Origin: Aphelenchoides besseyi
Lineage: Eukaryota; Nematoda; Chromadorea; Rhabditida; Aphelenchoididae
Length of the DNA: 64,000 nt
Assembly (NCBI GenBank): GCA_024699855.1
Contig: JAMPIQ010000001.1
Span: 992,001 to 1,056,000, forward strand
Direction: 5' to 3'
Position numbers and translations under genes: made by a program. Positions within the stretch are counted from its first letter, which is position 1, and the number at the start of each line of letters is the position of its first letter. This document shows positions 52,937 through 62,746 of this stretch, one piece after another. Under the pieces are notes generated by a model. That model did not search any database, was not told the DNA's origin, and saw only the letters and a list, made by a program, of their open reading frames with translations.

Positions 52937-53644
52937 ATGGAACACTACACTTTTGTAACACATCAGAATCCCGTCTTTCAACGTTTCAGGATTCGTGGTG
53001 TTCAGGTTAGAAAAACAACCTGGCTGTTAATCAAAAACACTTTTAGATTGGAATTTACCAGTGGATTACAGTGTTTTTTTCGATTCTAATTGTTCTCACT
53101 CAGTACTTTCATCTCTGCTACAATGAGACCCGAATCGAAGAGAACGTTCGTTTCTACGGTCGTTTCAGTACTCATCATTTGACGTTGATTGTCGGGTTGT
53201 TGGCACTGATTGTCATTCCACTCGCCATTCACGGAACGTTAAGTGTTTGCGGCATCTACTGTGTTCCCTACTTGTTCTATCATTTCATCTCTTTGACTCA
53301 GGCGATTTTGTTGATTTTCTTCGAGTTTATGAACTACGTGTAAGTTCACTTCTGCTCAATGATTGCTATAGAATTTCAGAAAATACGATTGTGGTAGTGA
53401 TTTCTATCACGGTGTCTACTTCATTTCAATTTTGCCGTTCCATCTCTTCGGTGTGGTCGTCTCGTTCGTGTTCATCGTTTTTGCTCAACAATACCAATTC
53501 TACGTCAAATACGACAAAGAAATCACTGATGCCGACTGTCTCTTTCAACTACAACGTCAACAAGTCAAAGCCGTCACACCAGTCAGTCAACTGCTAAGCA
53601 CGTCGAACATAGTCTCTCCACTTCCCCAGCAGCAAATTCAATAG
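52937..53644 (+). CDS. Four-pass membrane protein, family uncertain
   Basis: Three exons (52937-53005, 53047-53339, 53380-53644) encode 208 aa with introns of 41 and 40 nt. A short N-terminal cytosolic segment precedes helix 1 (about residues 24-43). A loop with a potential N-glycosylation site (NET) leads to two close helices (about 70-125), then an acidic/aromatic loop with a Cys (KYDCGSDFYHG). Helix 4 is followed by a polar tail rich in Gln that ends PLPQQQIQ. The layout resembles LAPTM/MTP-like or tetraspan proteins, but I cannot name the family from sequence alone. AATAAA at 53677-53682 gives its 3' end. Confidence 0.7.
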
Positions 53645-53729
53645 AAACTGGCAGATTGGTGGTTCGAAATGTTTGCAATAAAACAATCTCCTTTTTCACT
53701 TGTCAATCGAAACGGATGCTCGTTGAGTC

Positions 53730-55869
53730 ATGATTGAAAATTTGAAACCCAATGAAAAGTTCTTGGCAAATTTTCTCACAACCAATTCAGCGAATGACGA
53801 ATCGGATTCGAACGGACGGTGTCGGAAATTTGCACCTTCGAAGTGGTCGTGAGTCAGCCAAAACCGTCGGACTCGTTTGTCCTTTTCGTTATCAAACAAA
53901 TTTCGATCGACGGACTCCCGTCTTTCAAAAATTCCTCCATCGTCGATTCAAGAAACCCTACGAGTCGTCGAGTGTTTACGATCAATTAAAAATTCAAATT
54001 GCTTTCGTTATGACAACAACAAATGTGGATCGCAGTCGTGGCTTCTCAGTGAGTAAGTGGTTTTGTTTGAAGATCGAATTTCACGTTCGAAATCACGGGG
54101 AAAAGAGCTTTCGATTTTCGAATGAATTCAAACAAACCATCCGGGTCGCTATCTAATGGTCGTAGAGTTTCTCTCGGCACACTTTTTCAATCCGATCAAC
54201 GGAAACAACAAGAGAGTTTCGGTATCGAACCAATCAATTTACTTTGACTCACGTGTTAACGTTGTTTTTATTGCAGAAGCATTGCGTATACGAAATGCGG
54301 CGTCACGACGTTTATCCGTGAATCCGAACAACTCGTATGCCGCCAACTTCAATCCAGATAGACGGTTCAGTCGAAAAGGTAATCGACGTGCAATCAACCT
54401 TCTGACCGAAGTCTCGTTTAGACATCCCGGTCGACTCCAGAACCAAACATGATTTCGATTCGGCAACGGACAGCGACGGTGAACGACAATCAGCTACGTA
54501 TTTCCACGACTCCAACGCATTGGATGGGGTGGTTCGACGAAAGAATCGAAGTACGTACGTTAACAATCATTATTGGGTTAAGTCCATTCGGAATGCATTT
54601 TGGGCTGAAAGAAAGAAACTGATGAAAATTAGCTCCGTTTTACGTCAATTGCTCAAATGAACGGGATCCCGAATCGCGATCTTTTAGCCCACTTCTTTGC
54701 GCTCCTCTTTGTTTTCGTATGTTACAGTCGGTGTGGTTCTTTGTTGTTGCGCTTCGTTGGATTTCTTTGCGCACTTGGTCGCTCAGAGAATCGTGTAATC
54801 TTTCCGAGTGTTGTCATCTTCCGTTTTTTGCAACACGAAACGTTTCGGTGCTGAAACTTATGAAAAAAGTGAACGAAATGCTCAACCCAGAAATGCACCT
54901 CTTTTTCCATTCACGTGTCATCTTTTCCTCGACTTCCAAGGAGTTCCGTTTGCCTTTTCCATTTCGGCTGATTTTATCTTCAAGTACCGAATTTTGTTTG
55001 TTTTCAGTCCTCAGTCATCAACCCAACAGTTTTGCCGGACCACCGACCTCTCCGCGACACGTTGCCGCTTCATCGTTGCGGCGGACTTCTGCCGCCCTGC
55101 TAATGCGAAAAGTAGGTAGTTTAATCGAACAGCGTTTGATTCATTCGCTTGTTCAGGTGATGCGCATTGTTGTGTTGGGTCCAAAGAAGTCGGGTAAAAC
55201 ATCGCTCTTGGTAAGTGAACGTTTTTGTGAGCATTTCGATCGGCTTTTCAGTTGCAATCGGTTTTGGCCGAAAACGTTCTTCAACGGCCCTATATCCCGA
55301 CAATTGAAGATACCTATCAATTGTCGACAAATGCCGACTCCAATGGACCACGAGAGATTTTGATTTTCCACGATACCGCCGGTTTCCAACGATGTCCGCC
55401 CGAATTGGCGCGACCGATCGTTCAAGTAGCCGACGCGTTTATGTTGGTATATTCGGTGAACAATGCCGAGCATTTCGAGATCGTCACACAACTGAAGAAG
55501 TGTATCGAAAAGGCGTTCAACAAAGACAAACGCGACATTCCGATTGTTTTGATTGGAACGATGATCGATTTGCCCGGACGACAAGTGGATATCGAGAAGG
55601 CGACTGCGTACGCAAACAAAGAAAATGGTAAGTAGAATCGCAAAAGAAGTTGAATAGGAAGAGTTTTCAGTGAAACTGTTTGAGTTGGCGGCTAGTGATC
55701 GAGCATCGTTGGTGGAGGTTGTTCACTATATTGCAGGTCGACATTTCCATCCAATTAGTAAGTTAAGAGGTCTTCAATGTCGTTCGAATGTTTGATTTCA
55801 GAAGAATCGAAGTTTTCGCTTTCGAGGCGACTGAAACCCGCGAATGCTCAAATCCTAATGGAACTTTAA
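53730..55869 (+). CDS. kappaB-Ras-like small GTPase (NKIRAS) with probable N-terminal extension
   Basis: The GTPase exons are firm: 55157-55210, 55252-55627, 55671-55757 and 55802-55869. They give [17 protein letters not shown] (P-loop), FHDTAGFQ, a VYSVNN motif, IGTMIDL and RQVDIEKA, closely resembling NF-kappaB inhibitor-interacting Ras proteins. Residues equivalent to Ras Gly12 and Gln61 are Lys and Phe, so normal GTPase control is unlikely. Exon 55008-55111 splices in phase onto the GTPase start, and exons at about 54276 to 54549 splice in phase onto 55008, so the protein is probably extended by a Ser/Arg/Asn-rich N-terminal region. Two further open segments, 53730-53848 and about 53852-54048, share that frame but are separated by TGA inside a good donor (GTGAGT) with no matching acceptor. 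The far 5' end is unresolved. AATAAA lies at 55952-55957. Confidence 0.75.
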
Positions 55870-55982
55870 TCACAAGTGCAATTCTGCTTAACTGTTTACT
55901 TATTTGTCACACTTTCTGTACATGTCACATGCCCAAGACACAACAATTTTTAATAAATATTTCATGACTTTTATACCCAACA

Positions 55983-56731
55983 TTATAGCAGTTTGTACAA
56001 ACCAACAGCTGATGCAATCAAGGATAACGTTCCGTGCGTCTGTTTACTCAAACGACCGGCCCAAAGAAATCGATGGGGTAGACTAGAAACGCCAGCAATC
56101 AGATCGCAGCCGAGACCCATCAAAGAAATTCGATCTGCTTGGCGAGCATCCAAAATCTGTTTATCAACTGGCGGCCCATTGAATCGATCATGAAGTGGCT
56201 CCAAATACAATATTCGGCGAACTAAAACAGTGATAACGATTTCAAGAAGATCACTTACATAACCGAACTACTCCAACGATCATTGCGGCAATCCACAGGT
56301 ACAACGACCAGCGGAACCAACGAGCAGCGTCCAAATTGATCAGTTTCGAGTCGGCAATCCATGCGGTAAACTCAACAAAACATTGAATCGTGTAGATGAG
56401 CGAAACACTCGCATTGAGTCCCGTGTCTGTTCGATCCGTTGACGTTTCCAAGTCTCGTGGGATTTTTGTTAACGAAAAAACGAGTGGCAAATGGTTTAGT
56501 TGGCGAAGAATCAAACGCGTCAAACTCAATTGTTTGGCCAACGCGAAGATCCTTTTTGCCAACTCTTCATCTTTGATTTTTGTTGACAAGATAATCAGCG
56601 AGAAGTAAATGTTTCTGAAGATGAGAATTCGAACGTGAATGGAAGTTCGCTTACCGTAGAGCTTTGTCTCTGAAATTGTAGGTACCAAGCAGACGAACAA
56701 TTTTGTCCACTTCGGGCAGCTCCACAGACAT
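55983..56731 (-). CDS. Peroxisomal membrane protein PEX11 (gamma-like)
   Basis: Three exons on the minus strand: 56731-56655, 56614-56259 and 56221-55983; 223 aa, introns 40 and 37 nt. The N-terminal amphipathic region (VDKIVRLLGTYNFRDKALR) is followed by helical segments, FTAWIADSKLINLDAARWFRWSLYLW, a charged loop, and a C-terminal hydrophobic stretch ending GLYKLL. This order and the Trp-rich helix fit PEX11C/gamma. PEX11 proteins bend and elongate the peroxisome membrane during division. It is the third of three minus-strand genes in a row. Its stop lies 113 bp from the convergent GTPase stop. Confidence 0.82.
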
Positions 56732-57034
56732 TTCGATTAAAAGCAAAATTGAAAGACTTTCGGTTTTAAAATCAGATGTTCTTCTGCACGATTAGAGACG
56801 TGAACTGGCGCGCCATTTGAACGGAAATAATCACTTCAATGCGAGAAACTACACAGACTACGCCGATCAGTTGACGCACTCGAATACACCCGTTATAGTT
56901 TGCACTGTCAAGGAAAACAACAAACCTTTTTACGAAGAGTTTTATTTTGCTTATAACAAAACGAATACAACAACTATCAAATTTGAGCCTAACCGTGTGA
57001 GAAAGACCGATGAAGTGTTGAAGGATCATTAGAC
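56732..57034 (-). other. Spacer between COX17 and PEX11
   Basis: The 303 bp between the COX17 stop and the PEX11 start contain open frames on both strands (56817-57032 plus, 56772-57065 minus) with no ATG or splice support for the plus frame. I treat it as UTR and spacer. Confidence 0.5.
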
Positions 57035-57274
57035 TTAGACATTGAATCCATGCTCTCGCATACACTTTTTGTGCGCTTCAATGAACTGAGCACACGCTTC
57101 TTCGCCATTCAACACAATACACTCGTCACGCACCTACAACAATTGTAATATTTGGCTCTCGTATTCTCCTCCTACTCTTTTGGTTTCTGGACACGCACAA
57201 CAAGGTTTGAGTTTCGGCTTCTCGCCGGACGTCTGATCCACGATTTTGACTTCCGACGATGTTTTGGCGCCCAT
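57035..57274 (-). CDS. Cytochrome c oxidase copper chaperone COX17
   Basis: Two exons on the minus strand, 57274-57176 and 57133-57035, encode 65 aa with a 42-nt intron. The protein reads KPKLKPCCACPETKR, then RDECIVLNGEEAC and IEAHKKCMREHGF. It keeps the CCxC copper site and the twin Cx9C pairs of COX17. It carries Cu(I) in the mitochondrial intermembrane space to SCO1 and COX11 for oxidase assembly. Neither exon is long enough to stand out as an ORF; the gene is recognised by its motif. It lies 176 bp downstream of the hnRNP gene on the same strand. Confidence 0.95.
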
Positions 57275-57450
57275 TTCTTTAATTCGGACGATTAAAAACG
57301 TTGACTACAAGAGCAGAAATTTGATGGAACGGTTGTTGCTTCGCCCGTAAAAGTTAGCAATTGATTCGGAATCGTAAATTTTACTTCTTTACCGAAAACA
57401 AATTTCGCAGAAAAATGGTAAGACGAAGATAAATGACTATCAACTTCTAA

Positions 57451-59935
57451 TCACATAATATATTCACATGTAACCATTTTGTTCTCCACAGGATGATTGT
57501 GCAGCGCTTGTCGAGCCATTTCGGCGTCGTGTACGTGAAGAAATTTGACTCGAGCAACACCAGGAGCAATCAGTTCAACCGACTCAAAGTCTCCGTACTG
57601 TTGCAGACGATTGGCAATCACTCCAAACGTGTAATCGGCCGGCAACTGAAATCGATGTTTTAATTTTCAAATTTCCAATCAAAACTCACGTTTTTAATTA
57701 AAATCACACGCGTTGGGTGGTCGAACTGTTGATTCGTGTAATTGGTTGTGGTCGCTCGTCCGCTACTTGGTCCGTTCGACTGGGAACCGTAACCGGACAT
57801 TCGTGACGCACTAGTCGCATAGTCTTGTTTTGGAATAGAGTACGAGTCAGCACCATTGTTGTAGTCTTGTTTTCCATGCTTGTACGGTGTTTCAATTCCA
57901 TAACCTGCCGATTGTGCGTAGTATGTGTTTCCGTTTGAAGGTGGTGGTGAATGCTGACGAATTGGCTGTTGGTATGAAGGTGGTGGTACAGCGGACGGCA
58001 TGTACGGAGACGATTGATCGAATGCATCGGAAAGACGTTGCGGTTGAACTGATTGGAACGAAGAGAATGAAGTGGGTTGAGATAAGATCGAAGGAATAGC
58101 GGTTTGTTGAACGAAAGGTTGAATCATTCCGCCATTCAAAGGCGGTTGAGCTCCAACGATTGATGCTAGATCGCTGAGCGGGTTTCCATTTGCTCCAAGT
58201 CCCATTCCAACACCTCGAAGTCCGCTCGGTAGACCGTTACGATCACGATCCGGATCCTTTTCGAAACGGTCCATTTTGACAGTAATCGCTCGATCGATCA
58301 GCTTTTGATTGTTTAGCATTGAAATCGCTTGAACCGCTTCGATCGGATGAGAATACTCGACCACAGCCATTCCTTTGCTTTTTCCATCTGCGTCCAATTG
58401 CAAATCGAACCTGTAGAAGTACGTAGATGGATTTGTCCACACCATGCACCTACCATGTTATTCGACCAGCTAAGGAGAAAACGTCAAACAACTTGCCAAC
58501 ACCGCAAGCGTATGAAATCTGAATAACAAATAAAAGATTTCAAGTACATAAAACTTACATTCGTCACAAACACTCGATTAACCAATGGAGGTTTCAAATT
58601 CAAGCTTTCTAGAAATCTCGTACTCAAACCATAGGTATCGTAGGATTGAGAGAAGCTGGGACTACGCTCAACGGAAACTCGTCGACCACGTGGTCGTTCC
58701 AATGTACGAGCCAAAAAGTCGATTCCAGTGTCTTCTCGTATTTTGCGAAAGAACGGAATTGGTTCCTGAAAAACAACAATGCTTATTGCAAAAAAAACTA
58801 ACGTTATTTCTATTATTAATCAGAGATATTCATTCAACTGGTTTCGTTTCTACCGAAATTCCTTCAACTAGAACTATCAATTGTCAATCCGAAAGCCAAC
58901 AAATCTGAGAGCATTCATTTAAAATTTTGTGGACCTCCACTGACAAAAACTGTGCAAACCAATGGATCGATTCAGCTAATAAGGATCCCCAAGTTTTATG
59001 AACAACGAAAAGGATACCATCTCTCAACTACAAGGTTTTAATTGACCTATGCAAAAATGACTTTACGAGTAGTTTCGTTGAAACAGAGATTTCATGAAAA
59101 CTCTACTCAACGAACATCCGATAGCTGACAATCCTTAACTGATAATTTAACTATCACTCGATTTGTGCACAACAACCGAAACCTACGAATTTTTGAGATT
59201 AAATAGAAATCCAAACCGTACTCGAATAATCTTCGCCGACAGATTTCGACCTCCGACTTCGTGTCGATGAATCGCATCAATGCACTTGTTAGCCTCATCC
59301 CGACTCTTCAATTCGACAATTGCAACACCCTTCGACTTTCCTTCGCGAGTCTTCAGAATCTCGGCAAACGACACCTGCAAATGATTAGCGTTCACAAAGC
59401 GGCATCGATTCGCGAAAAAACTTCTGAAGAAACAGCACGTACATCATTGAGTCCTTTTGATCGAATAAGATCCTTAAGTTCCATCCACGACATTTCGTAG
59501 GGTAAATTTGTGACGTAAACCAATGAATCTGAATCGGGATCAAAACGACCGTTTCGTTCTGAAAATCCTCGATCGAAATGAAGAAGAGAAACTCGAGAAG
59601 CCGGTTGCGGATCCAACAGTTGGAAAGAAAATTGGGTATAAGATGAAATCGTCTTAATGGATGACTATGAGCACATAAGCTGAACCTCCGGAGTCAAATC
59701 ATTAACGAAAACGTGAAGCTGACTATCCGACTGAAAACGCTGTGAAGACCCAAAATAAGAAGAACCAGTTGGATCCGCAACCCTAATGGCTTGTGAACCG
59801 AAAACGATAAGAACTCCAAAGAACAGCAAGGAATCGAAATTTTGAATCAAATGGCAACTAACCTGGAGGACCACCTCTGTTACGAGGTTGATGATGATCA
59901 CGACGAATGGGACTACGTGAGCGGGTACGATTCAT
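57451..59935 (-). CDS. hnRNP M/MYEF2-like three-RRM RNA-binding protein
   Basis: Eight exons on the minus strand: 59935-59863, 59789-59686, 59652-59443, 59374-59222, 58765-58559, 58518-58454, 58410-57690 and 57645-57451; 575 aa, all phases closing. The N-terminus is Arg/Ser-rich. RRM1 (VYVTNLPYEMSWMELKDLIR ... GKSKGVAIVEL), RRM2 (NRVFVTNISYACGVGKLFDVF ... GKSKGMAVVEY) and RRM3 (RVILIKNLPADYTFGVIANRL) are spread as in hnRNP M. A Gly/Met/Pro/Ser/Tyr-rich linker of about 190 residues separates RRM2 and RRM3. Such proteins bind GU-rich RNA and regulate splicing in the nucleus. The intron at 59685-59653 is only 33 nt and supported solely by phase; the intron after RRM1 is about 456 bp. Confidence 0.85.
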
Positions 59936-60715
59936 TTTGTCAATCGATAAAAATATTCCTAAAAGTTTGTCATCAACTAGAGATCATAATGTAGAACGCG
60001 TATTTATTCAAAATTTCGGCTTGCAATTTTATAAGCGATCTGTTCAATCAGTTAGCATCATAGCGTTCGAGCTTCATTCTCATTACAATTTTCGTAATGC
60101 AAAAGAGCTTGAGAATCGGGTCCGCTCTCGAAACAAAACGAACGCTTCTTGAACAATCGGTTTACGGCATTTTTATTGCGCGAAATTCAATGGAACCTTC
60201 GAGTAAAAGAGACGATTGACAAACGCGAAAATATCGAGATGTTTAAGGATAGGCGAGGGTTGAGCAAAAGACAAGTAAAAAGTAACAGGACGATCGACAT
60301 TGTCGATGGTCCTCCACGTCCACTCAACAGCTCGCCGCATGTGCGCACCGTCTCATTGAACTCGGAATCGTCAGCGACCTGCCGACTCGACCGTCACTCT
60401 ACGGGTGCGCCCATTTGGCTTGTTTTCGGTGTTGCTCTCTACCACTTCTTTTCTTTCAGTATCTCTGCGAGTAAATTAGCGCCAAAACTCGTGTATCTAC
60501 TGTAGGATGTGTTTTTGATTTGTACTCTATTGGCGTCGCATCGTCATTTTGCTCAGCTTTCTTTCACTCTGATCATTTCGCTTTCACCACACTTGTGCGT
60601 TCGGTCGACTTGATGACTTCTTTGAGCGGCCTAGTGCGCGATATTTTACTTGCCACTTAATTGTAATCATTTTATTTTTATTTAGTTTTTGTTTTTTTCA
60701 CAAACGTTCTGCAAG
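59936..60715. promoter_or_regulatory. Divergent promoter region, hnRNP M-like / ANP32
   Basis: About 780 bp separate the two start codons. An open frame at 60149-60505 lacks family resemblance and splice sites. A TTTATTTAG run ends at about 60685, upstream of the ANP32 ATG, and could act as an acceptor for its 5' UTR. Confidence 0.45.
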
Positions 60716-61538
60716 ATGGCAAACGACTCGGCAGCTGAATCGAATCCGATGAAGGCGTACATCGATGGGGAATTGAAGGCACGAAAACCGGAAGAGATCA
60801 CCGAATTGTTGCTGGACAACTGCAAGAGTCCAAATATCGTCGGTTTTGAAGGACACAAGTTCGATCGTTTGAATCACATCAGTTTCATTGGATGTGACCT
60901 GGAGTCTCTGGACGGATTGCCGGTGTTGAGCGAAGTCCGCGTTCTCGACTTGAGTGAAAACAAATTGAAGGACGTGTCGAAATTGGTCGAAAGCACTCCA
61001 CACGTTTACCATTTAAATTTGTGCGGAAATCAAATCGACGTGAGTTGCAATTCCAAGTTTTGTTTTGATTTATTTACAGTCTGTTGATCAATTGAAACCG
61101 TTGGGCAAGTTGGAGAATCTTCAAGCTTTGGATGTTTTCGATTGTCCGGTCACCGAGAAAGAGGACTATCGCGAAAAGGTCTTTCAGGCGATTCCAACTT
61201 TGAAGTTTTTGGACGGGTTCGACGTGAACAACGAAGAAGCCGATGATCTGGGAATGGACGGCGAAGATGCGGATGCCGAAGGAATGGAAGACATGGGAAG
61301 CGACATTGAAGAGGACGAAGAAGGAGTGGGTTTGGGTAATCGAAGATTCAGTTCCTTCCAATAATTAAACGTTTATCTTTCAGACTATCTCGATTCGAGC
61401 AAAGTGATGAAAGACGACGACTCTGCCGATTATGTCGATAATGGCAAAACGAATGGAAAATCGGCCGCAAAACGTAAACGCGAAGATCACGGCGATTCCG
61501 AGGTTCCGGAGAAAAAAATGAATAAAGAAGAAGCTTGA
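60716..61538 (+). CDS. ANP32 acidic leucine-rich nuclear phosphoprotein
   Basis: Three exons (60716-61039, 61080-61335, 61384-61538) give 244 aa. Leucine-rich repeats occupy about residues 20-145 (ITELLLDNC, RLNHISFIGCDLESLDGLP, VRVLDLSENKLKD, VYHLNLCGNQI). The LRR cap (KVFQAIPTLKFLDGFDVNNEE) follows, then a long Asp/Glu-rich tail and a basic nuclear-localisation patch (KRKRE). ANP32 proteins chaperone histones, inhibit PP2A and take part in chromatin and mRNA control. Exon 2 could end at 61335 or 6 nt earlier with the same phase. An ATTAAA at 61627-61632 is a possible poly(A) signal. Confidence 0.92.
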
Positions 61539-61835
61539 ATGCCACAACGCAGTTCTGGGAAGTGATTCCGTTTCTTCGATTATTTTTGGTATCTCATTTC
61601 GTTTTTCTTGGAAACCACGTCCGTTCATTAAATTTGTTTAAAATGTTGAGCTCTTAAATTGTTTTGAAATGCTCGTTGCGTTTTTATTGTAAGAACAATG
61701 TTCGCAAGTTAACTTATTTTTTAATAAAATGCATACGGGATATCATACACAAAAGCTTCTATTTAATAACGTTGTATCGAATCAACTTATTATCTTTTAA
61801 TATGCTTTTCTTCTGTAAATCCGAAGGTATTGCAG

Positions 61836-62565
61836 ATGGGTCGCACCAAATTCTCGGAAGCCGGACCCAAGCGCTCCAATCGAAACCAAAAGTCGACGGC
61901 TGCATTGGCAGCCAAGAACGGCTTCGATGGTCTAACCGAAGCACCGTGGCGTAAAACGCCGTCAATTTTCAAGCAACCCGTCACTTTGGTTCACACGACG
62001 TCAAAATCCACTCAAAAAATGCCCGAAGCCGAAGTCAAGAAATTTAATCAGGTTCAACGGTCGAGATCTCGTCTCGACAAACCCAAACAAGTTTGTTTTT
62101 TTAAACCAGTAGTTATTCTTGTAACTTCGATTTCAGATCTTTTGGTCAAAACGTTTGGAGGGTCTACGAGCGATGGTTCCTGTTCATTCGCACGCTGGCG
62201 GCTATTGTCCCATTGACGAAGAGGAATATATTGAACAGAAATTGACCTTGGCAAGTAAAATCGAGAACACGGTTAGTTGTTTGGCCGAAGAAGCGTCGGC
62301 CGCATCGTTCTGCGCAGCACTTCACTTATCCAATGGACTTCCGATTATTGGTCAAACGGCAACGCGTAAACAAATCGATCAGAAAGTTTCGTTGACCGCC
62401 AACTTCAGTCAACCATTCGTTCAAGTAAGTTAACTTTGTTCACGTCTAGATTCCACTTGTTTCTAGGTGCCCTTGATTACGGAGCAAGATATAACACAAC
62501 AAGAGCGAAGAATCATCGACGCTCGTAAACGTTTGTCGCAATTAAGAGAGACGTTTGCTCGTTAG
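61836..62565 (+). CDS. MBD2/3-like NuRD subunit lacking the methyl-CpG-binding domain
   Basis: Three exons (61836-62090, 62137-62424, 62467-62565) give 213 aa. The middle reads PSIFKQPVT and IFWSKRLEGL, matching the MBD2/3 segment that binds HDAC-core subunits. The C-terminal part (ENTVSCLAEEASAASFCAALHLSN, PIIGQTA, ITEQDITQQERRIIDARKRL) matches the coiled-coil region that pairs with GATAD2 and its surroundings. The N-terminal MBD, about 70 residues in vertebrate MBD2/3, is not encoded. AG directly abuts the ATG at 61834-61835, so an upstream exon cannot be excluded; the 298 bp to ANP32 hold no MBD-like sequence that I can see. AATAAA lies at 62692-62697. Confidence 0.85.
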
Positions 62566-62746
62566 TCGAAAGCAACGACTTTCGCAGACTTGTAAAAAAA
62601 TCCAGTTTTTTAATTCTCACAGTATAAATTATGAATCATTTGAATAACTTATGATTGATCAGAAAACCTCGTAATCGATGTAATAAACATGTCTGTGCAT
62701 CTGCTCGCTTGTTCTTCGTAATTTCCAGTATTGTAGCGGCTTAGAA

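Noticed and set aside
53846..53852. TGA as a selenocysteine codon in the kappaB-Ras extension
   Set aside because: It sits in a perfect splice donor, the context is not a redox motif, and no SECIS-like hairpin was recognised.
56817..57032. 71-residue plus-strand ORF between PEX11 and COX17
   Set aside because: Its start is TTG, not ATG; it has no motif and overlaps a minus-strand frame in what is probably COX17 UTR.
60149..60505. 118-residue ORF in the hnRNP M-like / ANP32 gap
   Set aside because: There is no family resemblance, and the composition looks non-coding.
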